Shown piece after piece: positions 24,884-32,152 of a stretch of 41,942 bases of DNA. Each line of letters begins with the position of its first letter. Position 1 is the stretch's first letter. The stretch covers positions 1 to 41,942 of the forward strand of contig CALFZE010000087.1 of NCBI GenBank assembly GCA_937952285.1. The letters are read 5' to 3'. Below the pieces are notes generated by a model. It saw only the letters and a list, made by a program, of their open reading frames with translations. It ran no database searches and was not told the DNA's origin. The DNA comes from UBA2428 sp002343545. GTDB lineage: Bacteria; Bdellovibrionota; UBA2428. Made by a program: the position numbers and the translations under genes.

Positions 24884-25779
24884 TTAGTCCCAAACAGGAA
24901 CAAGGCCGCGCAAGAGCGCGCTCATTTGCTCGGGCGCCGAAGCGTCCTCGGGTCCCCTCCGGACGGTCCGGCGTTCCGAGGCCGTCGCTTCGCCGAGCGC
25001 GCCCAAGAAGCCCTTCGCTTCGCGCTCGTCGATCTCCTTGTTGTTGAGGAAATAGCGAAGCTCCTGGTCTTTGATCGCGACCCGAAGCTCGGCCGTGTAA
25101 TCGGGAAACTTGAACCCCACCACGGCGCCGCCCTCGGCGCCCGCCTCGGAAGCGGCGATCTTGACGTCGATGTAGTTTCCGATCGGGCCGTACGCCTTGG
25201 ACTCGATCTCGCCCGCGGCCGAGAACGAGACTTCGCCCGAAGAGCCTTCCGCGTCGATCTTGCCCGTCCCCTTGACCGTGTATCTCCGAACGTCGACGTC
25301 GGCCGCGAAGTCCGCGCGCTTGAGCTCGTAGACGGCCGAAAAATCGATCGCGCCGCGGATCGCATCCTCGGACGGGCGGCTGAACTTGACGTCGAAGGCG
25401 AGGTCCAGCTTGAGCGGTTATCCTTGATCCCCGCGCGCATCTGTACAGGCCGACCCGCGAGGTTCTGCGGATGGCCGTCCCAATCGTCCGCCCGGAAGCT
25501 CATCTCGCAGGCGCTCTCGAGAAGGTCCAGCTCGGTCGGCGAGAACGAGGGATCCGAGACCGAAGCCGCGTCCGCCCGGTCGAAGCGCGCCTTCGCGCCG
25601 CGCGATCCCGAGCGGGAGTAAGCGACGGGCTCCGCGACCTCGCGCAGGGTACGGCGCACCGCTTGCTTTTGTTCGGAGCTCAGGGGCTTGAGGTTGCTCG
25701 TGTACTTGACCCCCTGGTCCGCACAAGCGGCGAGCAGGGAAAGCGCAAAGATGAAGGCGGTCGGCGGAAGGCGAAGCAT
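24884..25779 (-). pseudogene. Lipoprotein gene with one-base frameshift
   Basis: AGGAGG precedes ATG 25779. The N-terminus has a lipoprotein signal with lipobox LLAAC, so Cys19 would be lipidated. The reading is clean to about 25416, where ...IKDNR runs into a shifted frame (LKLDLAFDVKFS...) that stays open with typical codon use to the stop at 24884. One missing base near 25413-25419 explains both halves; together they give a protein of about 298 residues. The second half is beta-rich with alternating charged and hydrophobic residues, suggesting a secreted beta-sandwich; I do not recognise the family. It may be a true recent pseudogene or an assembly/sequencing error. It follows nupC by 67 bases. 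Confidence 0.7.
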
Positions 25780-25846
25780 GGGATCCTCCTGACGAAGCGA
25801 AGTTTAACGGATCCGCGAAGCGATTTCCCGTCGCGGAGCGCCAGGC

Positions 25847-27154
25847 TCAGAGCAAGACCCCGGCGATGGCCGCGGCCAGGAACGTCGAGAGGCTTCCCGC
25901 GAGCACCGCGCGCAAACCGAGCGACGCGATGTCGCCTCGCCGTTCGGGCGCCATCGCGCCGATGCCGCCGATCTGGATGCCGATCGACGCGAAGTTCGCG
26001 AAGCCGCAAAGCGCGTAGGACGTCACGATCACGGTCCGGTCCGAGAGCTGCCCCGACAGGTCCGTGAGCGAGAGGAAGGCGACGAACTCGTTCAAGACGA
26101 CCTTCTGTCCGAGCAGGTTCCCGATGAGCGGCGCCTCGGACCACGGGATTCCCATGAGCCAAGCTATCGGCGCGAAGAGCCAGCCGAAGACGAGCTCCAA
26201 ACTAAAGGAAGGCGCTTCGCCCGCTTTGAGGAAACCCGTCGGTACGAAGGCCCCGCCCCACGCGGCGAAATTCGCCCACTCGCCGACGAGTTTGCAGCCC
26301 GCGTTCACCAGCGCCACGAAGGCGATGAAGGCGATCAGCATGGCCGCGACGTTGAAGGCGAGCGCGAGGCCTTCGGCGGCGCCCCGGGAGATGGCTTCGA
26401 GCACGTTGCGATCGACGCGCGTTTCGTCGTCAACCTTGACCTGGCCGCTCGTCACCGGCTTCTCGAGCTCGGGCACCATGAGCTTCGCGATGAGCAGGGA
26501 ACCCGGCGCCGACATGACGCTCACCGTGATGAGGTGGCCGGCGATGTCGGGCAGGCGTCCCTTGAGAAGGCCGACGTAAGCCGCCAGCACGCCGCCGGCG
26601 ACGTTGGCCATACCGCCCACCATGACGGCGAAGAGCTCGGAACGGGTCATGAGGGGGACGTAGGGCTTCACGGCGAGCGGGGCTTCGGTCTGGCCCAGGA
26701 AGATGTTCGCCGCGCTCGCGAGCGACTCGGCGCCGCTCGTGCGCATCGTGCGGACCATGACCCAGGCCACCGCGCGCACGAACTTTTGCATGATGCCGAC
26801 GTGGTAGAGCGCCGCCACGAGGGCCGAGAAGAAAATGATCGAAGGCAGCACGAGCACGGCGAAGATGAAGCCGCCGGACTTCACGGGATCCGCGAGCGGT
26901 CCGAAGACGAAGCGCGCCCCTTCGATCGAGAAATCCAAGATACGCGTGACGAAGCCGTTCATCGCGTCGAAGACGAAGCGCAAAGGCCCGGACCATCCCA
27001 AGGCGGGCACGCCGAGCACGAGCAGCGCGAAGATAAATTGCAGACCCAGTCCCCAAGCGAGCAAACGCCAATCGGGGCGGCGGCGCTTTTCCGCCACGAG
27101 CCACGCGATGGTCAAGAACGCGAAGATTCCCACGAAGCTCACGGCCCTTTGCAT
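25847..27154 (-). CDS. nupC: Concentrative nucleoside transporter (NupC/CNT family)
   Basis: A 435-residue inner-membrane protein with about ten hydrophobic helices. It carries family landmarks: the GQTEAPL segment that binds nucleoside, and NEFVAFLSL later in the protein, plus GGMANVAGGVLAAYVG. CNT proteins import nucleosides with Na+ or H+. An AAAGG site precedes ATG 27154. It lies 39 bases after the SNF-family transporter on the same strand, so the two may share a message with der/era/rnc. Substrate range is not determinable from this reading. Confidence 0.92.
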   Translation of the reverse strand: MQRAVSFVGIFAFLTIAWLVAEKRRRPDWRLLAWGLGLQFIFALLVLGVPALGWSGPLRFVFDAMNGFVTRILDFSIEGARFVFGPLADPVKSGGFIFAVLVLPSIIFFSALVAALYHVGIMQKFVRAVAWVMVRTMRTSGAESLASAANIFLGQTEAPLAVKPYVPLMTRSELFAVMVGGMANVAGGVLAAYVGLLKGRLPDIAGHLITVSVMSAPGSLLIAKLMVPELEKPVTSGQVKVDDETRVDRNVLEAISRGAAEGLALAFNVAAMLIAFIAFVALVNAGCKLVGEWANFAAWGGAFVPTGFLKAGEAPSFSLELVFGWLFAPIAWLMGIPWSEAPLIGNLLGQKVVLNEFVAFLSLTDLSGQLSDRTVIVTSYALCGFANFASIGIQIGGIGAMAPERRGDIASLGLRAVLAGSLSTFLAAAIAGVLL

Positions 27155-27193
27155 GGGAACCTTTCGTAGCAGGAGTCCCCGGGGCGTGCAGCC

Positions 27194-28531
27194 CTAAAGC
27201 GTGGAGAAGCCGCGCAGGATCAAAAGGACGAGGACCGCCGGCACGACGAAGCGGATCGAAAGCCGCCAAAGCAGAAAGAAGGGGTCCAGCAGCAGCCCGC
27301 GCCCGAAGATATTCCGCTGCGCCCGCGCGGGCATCCGCCACCCCGCCAGCAGGGCGAAGCCGAGGGCGCTCAACGGCAAAAGCACGTTCTGCCCCCAAGC
27401 CTCGATCCATTGACGAAGTCGCGGAAAAAGCTCGGGAATCAAAAGAATTGCGCCGATGCCGAGCACGTGGATCATCGCCTTCCGGCGCGACCACTTTTGC
27501 TCGATCTGAAGGTTCGTCACGGCGAAATCGAGGAGGGTCACGAAGGCGACGAAGCCGGCCGAGAGGAGCGAAACGAGCAGCAAGCTTCCGGCCGCCTCGC
27601 CCAAAAAGCGGGGCCCGAAGATCTGAGGAAGCCAATCGAGCAAAAGCTGGTCACCCGGGAGCGGACTCGACTCCAAACCGCCGACTCCGAAGGGGGAAAT
27701 GAGCGCGAGCGAAGCCAGCGAGCTTACGATGTCGGCGAGCAAAACCCAGCCCAGGACGCGTAACGGCCGGCCCGCGCGGGCCCAGAACCCCAGCCCCTCG
27801 ACCACGGTCTGGCGCGGGCGCTGCGACCCGTAAAAAGTCAGGTTGTACACGATCCCGAGTCCCGCGGAGAGAGTGAAGAGGCTGAAACTCGAAACCTTCA
27901 GGATAAGATCGGAAGAGATCGTCGCCGTGTCCCAGTAGAGCAAGCGGCCGAAGCCTTCGCCGCCCCACTCCAGCGAAACCCACGCCGAAAGCACGGCCCA
28001 GCTGCCGAGCGAGAAAAGAACGCCGTAGCGAAGCCACGGGACGAGCCGGGACGGCCGCCGTACGACGAGGGCTCCCCCCAACCCGAGGACGAGCAAAGCC
28101 GCCGTCAGCTGAAAGCCCCGGTCCGCCAAGTTCTCGAAGCGCAGCCCGGGCAGCCCCCACCCCAACAGGTTCAGGTAGCGGAGCGAATAGACGACGAGCC
28201 GACCCAGTTCGAAGGCGTAGGCCGTCGCGATGAAGGCGGTCGCGAAGAAGGCGACCGTGGGCACGATGATGAAGCGCCGGTCGAGGGCGCGGGCGCCTTC
28301 GTTGAGTGGACGCAGCAACCAGCGGCCCAGGATGATTTCGGCGAGCACGAGGGGCACCCCCAGGAGCGCGAGCCCCGCGAGGTGCAGCAGCAGGACCTTC
28401 AGGCCACCCTGGTAGAGCACGAGCTCGGGCAGCGTCAGGAAGTTCCCGACCCCGACGGCCGAAGCCGTCAGGAAAATCGTGAAGTCCGAGGCCCGATCAA
28501 AGCTCCAAGGGGTAGCCTTCTTGGTCTGCAT
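27194..28531 (-). CDS. Sodium:neurotransmitter-symporter (SNF) family transporter
   Basis: A 445-residue membrane protein with roughly eleven helices. The first helix reads GVGNFLTLPELVLYQGG, a variant of the SNF/NSS signature GLGNxWRFPYL...NGG in which Na+ and substrate are bound. Bacterial relatives take up amino acids with sodium. The ATG at 28531 shares a base with the der stop (TAATG), a strong sign of co-translation with der. The changed signature (no WRFP) suggests altered substrate specificity. Substrate unknown. Confidence 0.85.
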   Translation of the reverse strand: MQTKKATPWSFDRASDFTIFLTASAVGVGNFLTLPELVLYQGGLKVLLLHLAGLALLGVPLVLAEIILGRWLLRPLNEGARALDRRFIIVPTVAFFATAFIATAYAFELGRLVVYSLRYLNLLGWGLPGLRFENLADRGFQLTAALLVLGLGGALVVRRPSRLVPWLRYGVLFSLGSWAVLSAWVSLEWGGEGFGRLLYWDTATISSDLILKVSSFSLFTLSAGLGIVYNLTFYGSQRPRQTVVEGLGFWARAGRPLRVLGWVLLADIVSSLASLALISPFGVGGLESSPLPGDQLLLDWLPQIFGPRFLGEAAGSLLLVSLLSAGFVAFVTLLDFAVTNLQIEQKWSRRKAMIHVLGIGAILLIPELFPRLRQWIEAWGQNVLLPLSALGFALLAGWRMPARAQRNIFGRGLLLDPFFLLWRLSIRFVVPAVLVLLILRGFSTL

Positions 28532-29910
28532 TACGCTTGCTTGAAGTGCAGCTTGATGGGCGTCCCTTCGAAGCCGAACTCCTCGCGCAGGCAGTTCGTG
28601 ATGAAGCGCCGATACGAGAAGTGCACGCCCGAACCCGGGAGGTTCGAGAAGAGCACGAACTCCGGCGGCGAAACCGAGACCTGCGAAAGGTAGTAGAACT
28701 TCGCCGTCTTGCCGCGGGGCCCGAGCGGATGGTGGTGCAAGCGCATCTTCTTCTCGAAGAGCGCGTTCAGCTTGGAAGTCTGCGCGCGCGTGCGGCGACC
28801 TTCGAGGACGCGATCGACCGTCTTCAAAAGTTCGCCGACGCCGCGGCCCGTGAGGGCCGAGATCGCGACCTTCGGCACCCAGTGCAGGAAGTCGAGTTTG
28901 AGGTCCTTCGTGCGTTCCAGGTTTTCGACGAGCTGCTCGGCCGTCCCGCCCTGCAGGCGATCCGTCTTGTTGATCGCGAGAACGACGCTGAGACCGAAGT
29001 CGACCGCGAGCCCCGCGATCGAGGCGTCCATGTCGGAGATGCCTTCCGACGCGTCGAAAACGATGACGGCGATGTCGGCCTCGCGGGCGGCTTCCTTGAG
29101 CTTCTCGCGGGCGACCCATTCGACTTCACGCTCGAGGCGACCGGGCTTCCGCATCCCGGCCGTATCGACGAGGCGCCAGCGGTGGCCGTGGCGTTGGTAC
29201 TCGCTCTCGATCACGTCGCGCGTCGTGCCGGCGACCTCGGAGACGACGTGGCGGTCGTCGCCGAGGATCGCGTTGAGCAGCGTGCTCTTGCCGACGTTCG
29301 GCCGCCCCAGAACCATGATCCGCGCTTCGGGCTTGATTTCGGGAACGGGCTCCCCCAAAGGTCCGCCGCTTCCAAGAGCCGCGTTCAGCGCGTCCCAGAT
29401 ATCGAGGATCCCGTAGCCGTGCTCGGCCGAGATCTTGAGCAGATGATCGAAGCCGAGGCTGAAGTACGAGCTCTCGTCGCAATCCTTCGCGTCGGACTTG
29501 TTCACGATGACCCAGATCGGCGTCTTGTCGATCTGGCGTTGGCGCCGCAGCCAACGGGCGACTTCGAGCTCGTCGACGCCGCACTCGCGCGTGCCGTCCA
29601 CGACGAAGAGCACGACGGCCGCCCCTTCGACCGCGCGACTCGCCGAGCGTTCGATCTCGGCGCCGAGCGGATAGCGCAGGGCCTCGGGCCCCACCCCGCC
29701 CGTGTCGACGATCTCGACGGGCCCGATCGGGCTTTCGTCGAGACGCATCTCGTGGCGATCCACGGTCACGCCCGGGCGATCGGCCACGATGGCCTTGCGG
29801 CTCTTCGTGAGGCGATTGAAGAGCGTGCTCTTGCCGACGTTCGTCGGACCTACGAGCACGATCCGAGGCAGCGTGGTCTTTGGGGGCGCCGCTTTACTCG
29901 GGGAGGCCAT
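28531..29910 (-). CDS. der: GTPase Der (EngA), 50S ribosome assembly
   Basis: A 459-residue double GTPase. The first G domain has GPTNVGKST (usual GRPNVGKS), DTGG and NKSD; the second has GRPNVGKST, DTAG and NKTD. A C-terminal KH-like domain ends with GVHFSYRRFITNCLREEF. Tandem G domains are unique to this essential family, which matures the large ribosomal subunit. The start overlaps the era stop by 17 bases and the stop overlaps the SNF transporter start by one base. Neighbours era and rnc also act on rRNA, which makes a coherent ribosome-maturation cluster. Confidence 0.97.
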   Translation of the reverse strand: MASPSKAAPPKTTLPRIVLVGPTNVGKSTLFNRLTKSRKAIVADRPGVTVDRHEMRLDESPIGPVEIVDTGGVGPEALRYPLGAEIERSASRAVEGAAVVLFVVDGTRECGVDELEVARWLRRQRQIDKTPIWVIVNKSDAKDCDESSYFSLGFDHLLKISAEHGYGILDIWDALNAALGSGGPLGEPVPEIKPEARIMVLGRPNVGKSTLLNAILGDDRHVVSEVAGTTRDVIESEYQRHGHRWRLVDTAGMRKPGRLEREVEWVAREKLKEAAREADIAVIVFDASEGISDMDASIAGLAVDFGLSVVLAINKTDRLQGGTAEQLVENLERTKDLKLDFLHWVPKVAISALTGRGVGELLKTVDRVLEGRRTRAQTSKLNALFEKKMRLHHHPLGPRGKTAKFYYLSQVSVSPPEFVLFSNLPGSGVHFSYRRFITNCLREEFGFEGTPIKLHFKQA

Positions 29911-31141
29911 AACCCAACTCCCTCAGGTCACGCGCGCGCGTGAACCACTTTTCGTTGACCTTGACCATGATGCGAAGCACGAGGTCTTCGCCCGTGACTT
30001 CGCGGAAACGCGTGCGGACCTGGTGGTTGATCTCGCGGATGCGGGATCCACCCTTGCCCACGACGATCGGCTTGATCGAGTTCTTGCCGACCCAAATCGT
30101 CGCGTCGACCTCGGGCATCTTGCGCGAGCCCTCGGGCTCTTGGAAACGGATGATTTCGCAATCGCACTCGTAGGGCACTTCTTCGCGACCGAACTGGAAG
30201 ATGGCCTCGCGCACGAGCTGCTGCACGAGGTTGCGCTCGCTCAGGTCCGTCCACGCGTCGATGTCGTAGAGCGGCTCGCCCGAAGGAAGCGCTTCCTTGA
30301 CCACGTTCAGAAGTCCTTGCAGGTTCGACGAATCGTCGACGAGCCCGAGCAGGCCCGCCACGGGGACGATATCGCTGACTTCGGGAATGACCTTCACCGT
30401 CCGCTCGATGAGCGGCAGCAGCTCGGGCTTGCCGAGCGTGTCGATCTTCGAGAGCACGACGATCCAGCGCGTCGCCTTCTCGCCTTTTTCGCGGGCGCGC
30501 GCCGACTTGGCAATCTGCGTGCGAAGCCAGCCGAGGGCCTTGTCCGTGCCCGGCTTCTCGAGCTCGAGGTCGCGCAAGTCCTTGCCCCAAGTGCGGGCGT
30601 CGCCGACCCACAGCGCGACGTCGACGTCGTTCAGCGCGTCTTCGACCGAGCCGATCATGACGCGATCGAGGAGCTGCCCTTTCTTGAGATTCACGCCCGG
30701 CGTATCGATGAAGACGATTTGCCCCGTCCACATCTTCTTGTCGCGCGCGCCCTCGACGACCTGGACGATCCCGCGCACGTTCGTGCGGGTCGTCTGCGGA
30801 CGGGACGAAGTCGCGCTCACGGCGACTTCCATGAGGGCGTTCAGCAGAGTGGACTTGCCCGCGTTCGGACGGCCCAGGATGGCGACCGTGCCCGAGCGGA
30901 AGTACTTCGACTTGCGCGGGTTCGCGGCAACCTCGACGGCTTTCGTCTTCTGCGGCTTGGGGCTCTCGCGCTTGGCCTGGCTCTGGGTGGGGTCACGCTT
31001 CGTCACGCCCGATCGGGTCGCGCCAGACCGGGTCGCGTTAGACCGGGTCGCGCTCGACTTGGCCGCGGCGGGCTTAGCCGATGCCGCTCCGCGCTTCGCT
31101 TTGGGCTGGGGAGCCGCGCTTTTCTTCTTCGTATTCGACAT
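29894..31141 (-). CDS. era: GTPase Era with long basic N-terminal extension
   Basis: A 415-residue protein, about 110 longer than usual Era. Its G domain has GRPNAGKST, IDTPG and SKID (G4, usual NKID). The C-terminal KH domain has VVGKGGSRIREI, which binds the 3' end of 16S rRNA. The extra length is in two places. Residues 1 to about 80 are Lys/Ala/Ser/Arg-rich with a repeated five-residue motif like ATRSG/ATRSN. An insert of about 30 charged residues (around KDLRDLELEKPGTDKAL) precedes G4. Start ATG 31141 has GGAAAGAGAC upstream. era follows rnc by 29 bases and overlaps der. Confidence 0.94.
   Translation of the reverse strand: MSNTKKKSAAPQPKAKRGAASAKPAAAKSSATRSNATRSGATRSGVTKRDPTQSQAKRESPKPQKTKAVEVAANPRKSKYFRSGTVAILGRPNAGKSTLLNALMEVAVSATSSRPQTTRTNVRGIVQVVEGARDKKMWTGQIVFIDTPGVNLKKGQLLDRVMIGSVEDALNDVDVALWVGDARTWGKDLRDLELEKPGTDKALGWLRTQIAKSARAREKGEKATRWIVVLSKIDTLGKPELLPLIERTVKVIPEVSDIVPVAGLLGLVDDSSNLQGLLNVVKEALPSGEPLYDIDAWTDLSERNLVQQLVREAIFQFGREEVPYECDCEIIRFQEPEGSRKMPEVDATIWVGKNSIKPIVVGKGGSRIREINHQVRTRFREVTGEDLVLRIMVKVNEKWFTRARDLRELGYGLPE
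31011..31055 (+). repeat. Three tandem 15-bp units inside era
   Basis: Units at 31011-31025, 31026-31040 and 31041-31055 share the core GAYCGGGTCGCG and differ at two or three positions each. Because 15 is a multiple of three, each unit encodes one five-residue motif (ATRSN/ATRSG type) of the disordered basic N-terminal tail. Copy number could vary between strains without breaking the frame. Confidence 0.85.
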
Positions 31142-31170
31142 GTCTCTTTCCGTCGCCCACTTCGGGGCGT

Positions 31171-31986
31171 CTATTCCTTCGTCAGCGCGCGCTCGCGCGC
31201 CTTGGCTTGTTTGGCTCGCGCCGTGCGGGTCGAGGGCTTGAGCCCGCGTTCCTCGAGGTAAAGCGCGAGGCTTTCGCAATCCGCGCCCTTGAGCAGCAGC
31301 GCCCGCGCGGCCTCCTGCGTGGCTTCCTTCTTCGTGGCGCCTTCGGCGCGAATGACTTCGATGCCCGCCACGTAGAGCGCCATCGTAAAGCAACGTTTGT
31401 GGTCGGGCCCGCTCGATCCCAGGCAGTCGTAGGTCGGCGCGCCGTAACCGAGACTTTGGCAGAGCTCCTGCAAACGGCTCTTCGCGTCCCGCTCGATGAG
31501 CGCCGAGAAGCGCGCGTCGCCCGCTTCGAGCCCGCCCGCGGGAAGCAACCCGAGGTGTTGGATGACCCCACGCGCGGCCTTCAAGCCGCCGTCCAAATAG
31601 ACGGCCGCGAGCACGGCCTCGAAGGTGTCCGCGAGCAGGGAATCGCGCTCACGCCCGCCGGAGGCGTCTTCGCCCTTCCCCAGTCGCAAGACGGGACCGA
31701 GCTCGAGGTGCCGCGCGACCCGCGCGAGGCTCGCTTCGGAGACGATCTGCGAGCGCATCTTCGAGAGCATCCCTTCGTCCGTCGTCGGCGAGGCTTCCAT
31801 GACCATCTCGGTCACGACGAGATCGAGGACGGCGTCGCCCAAGAACTCGAGACGCTCGTTGTGAAAGGAATCCCCAAACTCGTGATGGTGCGACCGGTGA
31901 GTCAGGGCCTCGATGATCAGTTCAATGCGTTTGAACGGATAATTGAGGGCCTGCTCAAGGGTCGCGTAAGTGCGACGCTCATTCAT
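31171..31986 (-). CDS. rnc: Ribonuclease III
   Basis: A 271-residue protein with the RNase III signature NERLEFLGDAVL at residues 43-54, the second acidic catalytic segment (DTFEAVLAAVYLDGG), and a double-stranded RNA-binding domain from about 168 to 232 (AKSRLQELCQSLG ... GATKKEATQEAARALL). It cuts double-stranded RNA in rRNA precursors and regulatory duplexes. A basic C-terminal tail of about 25 residues (rich in Lys/Arg) is extra. First gene of the rnc-era-der-transporter run, 29 bases before era. Confidence 0.96.
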   Translation of the reverse strand: MNERRTYATLEQALNYPFKRIELIIEALTHRSHHHEFGDSFHNERLEFLGDAVLDLVVTEMVMEASPTTDEGMLSKMRSQIVSEASLARVARHLELGPVLRLGKGEDASGGRERDSLLADTFEAVLAAVYLDGGLKAARGVIQHLGLLPAGGLEAGDARFSALIERDAKSRLQELCQSLGYGAPTYDCLGSSGPDHKRCFTMALYVAGIEVIRAEGATKKEATQEAARALLLKGADCESLALYLEERGLKPSTRTARAKQAKARERALTKE

Positions 31987-32103
31987 TCGGGGCGCAGCCT
32001 GCCCTGACGCGGGTCGTCTTTCAAGGCCTAAGTGATGGGAAAAACTTGATTTCCAAGCCCCCCATCCCCCTGCCCCTCCAAAGGTCCGCCAATTTCAACA
32101 TTC

Positions 32104-32140
32104 AAAAAAGAAGGGTGAATCCCGGAGGATCCACCCTTCT
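32104..32140 (-). terminator. Rho-independent terminator of the cytochrome operon
   Basis: AGAAGGGTG (32109-32117) and CACCCTTCT (32132-32140) form a 9-bp stem with a 14-base loop. On the minus strand the stem is followed by CTTTTTTGAA, giving the T-tract. It lies just after the stop of the octaheme cytochrome gene and before the gap to rnc, both transcribed leftward, so it separates the two transcription units. Confidence 0.85.
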
Positions 32141-32152
32141 CGGGCTCGAGCT

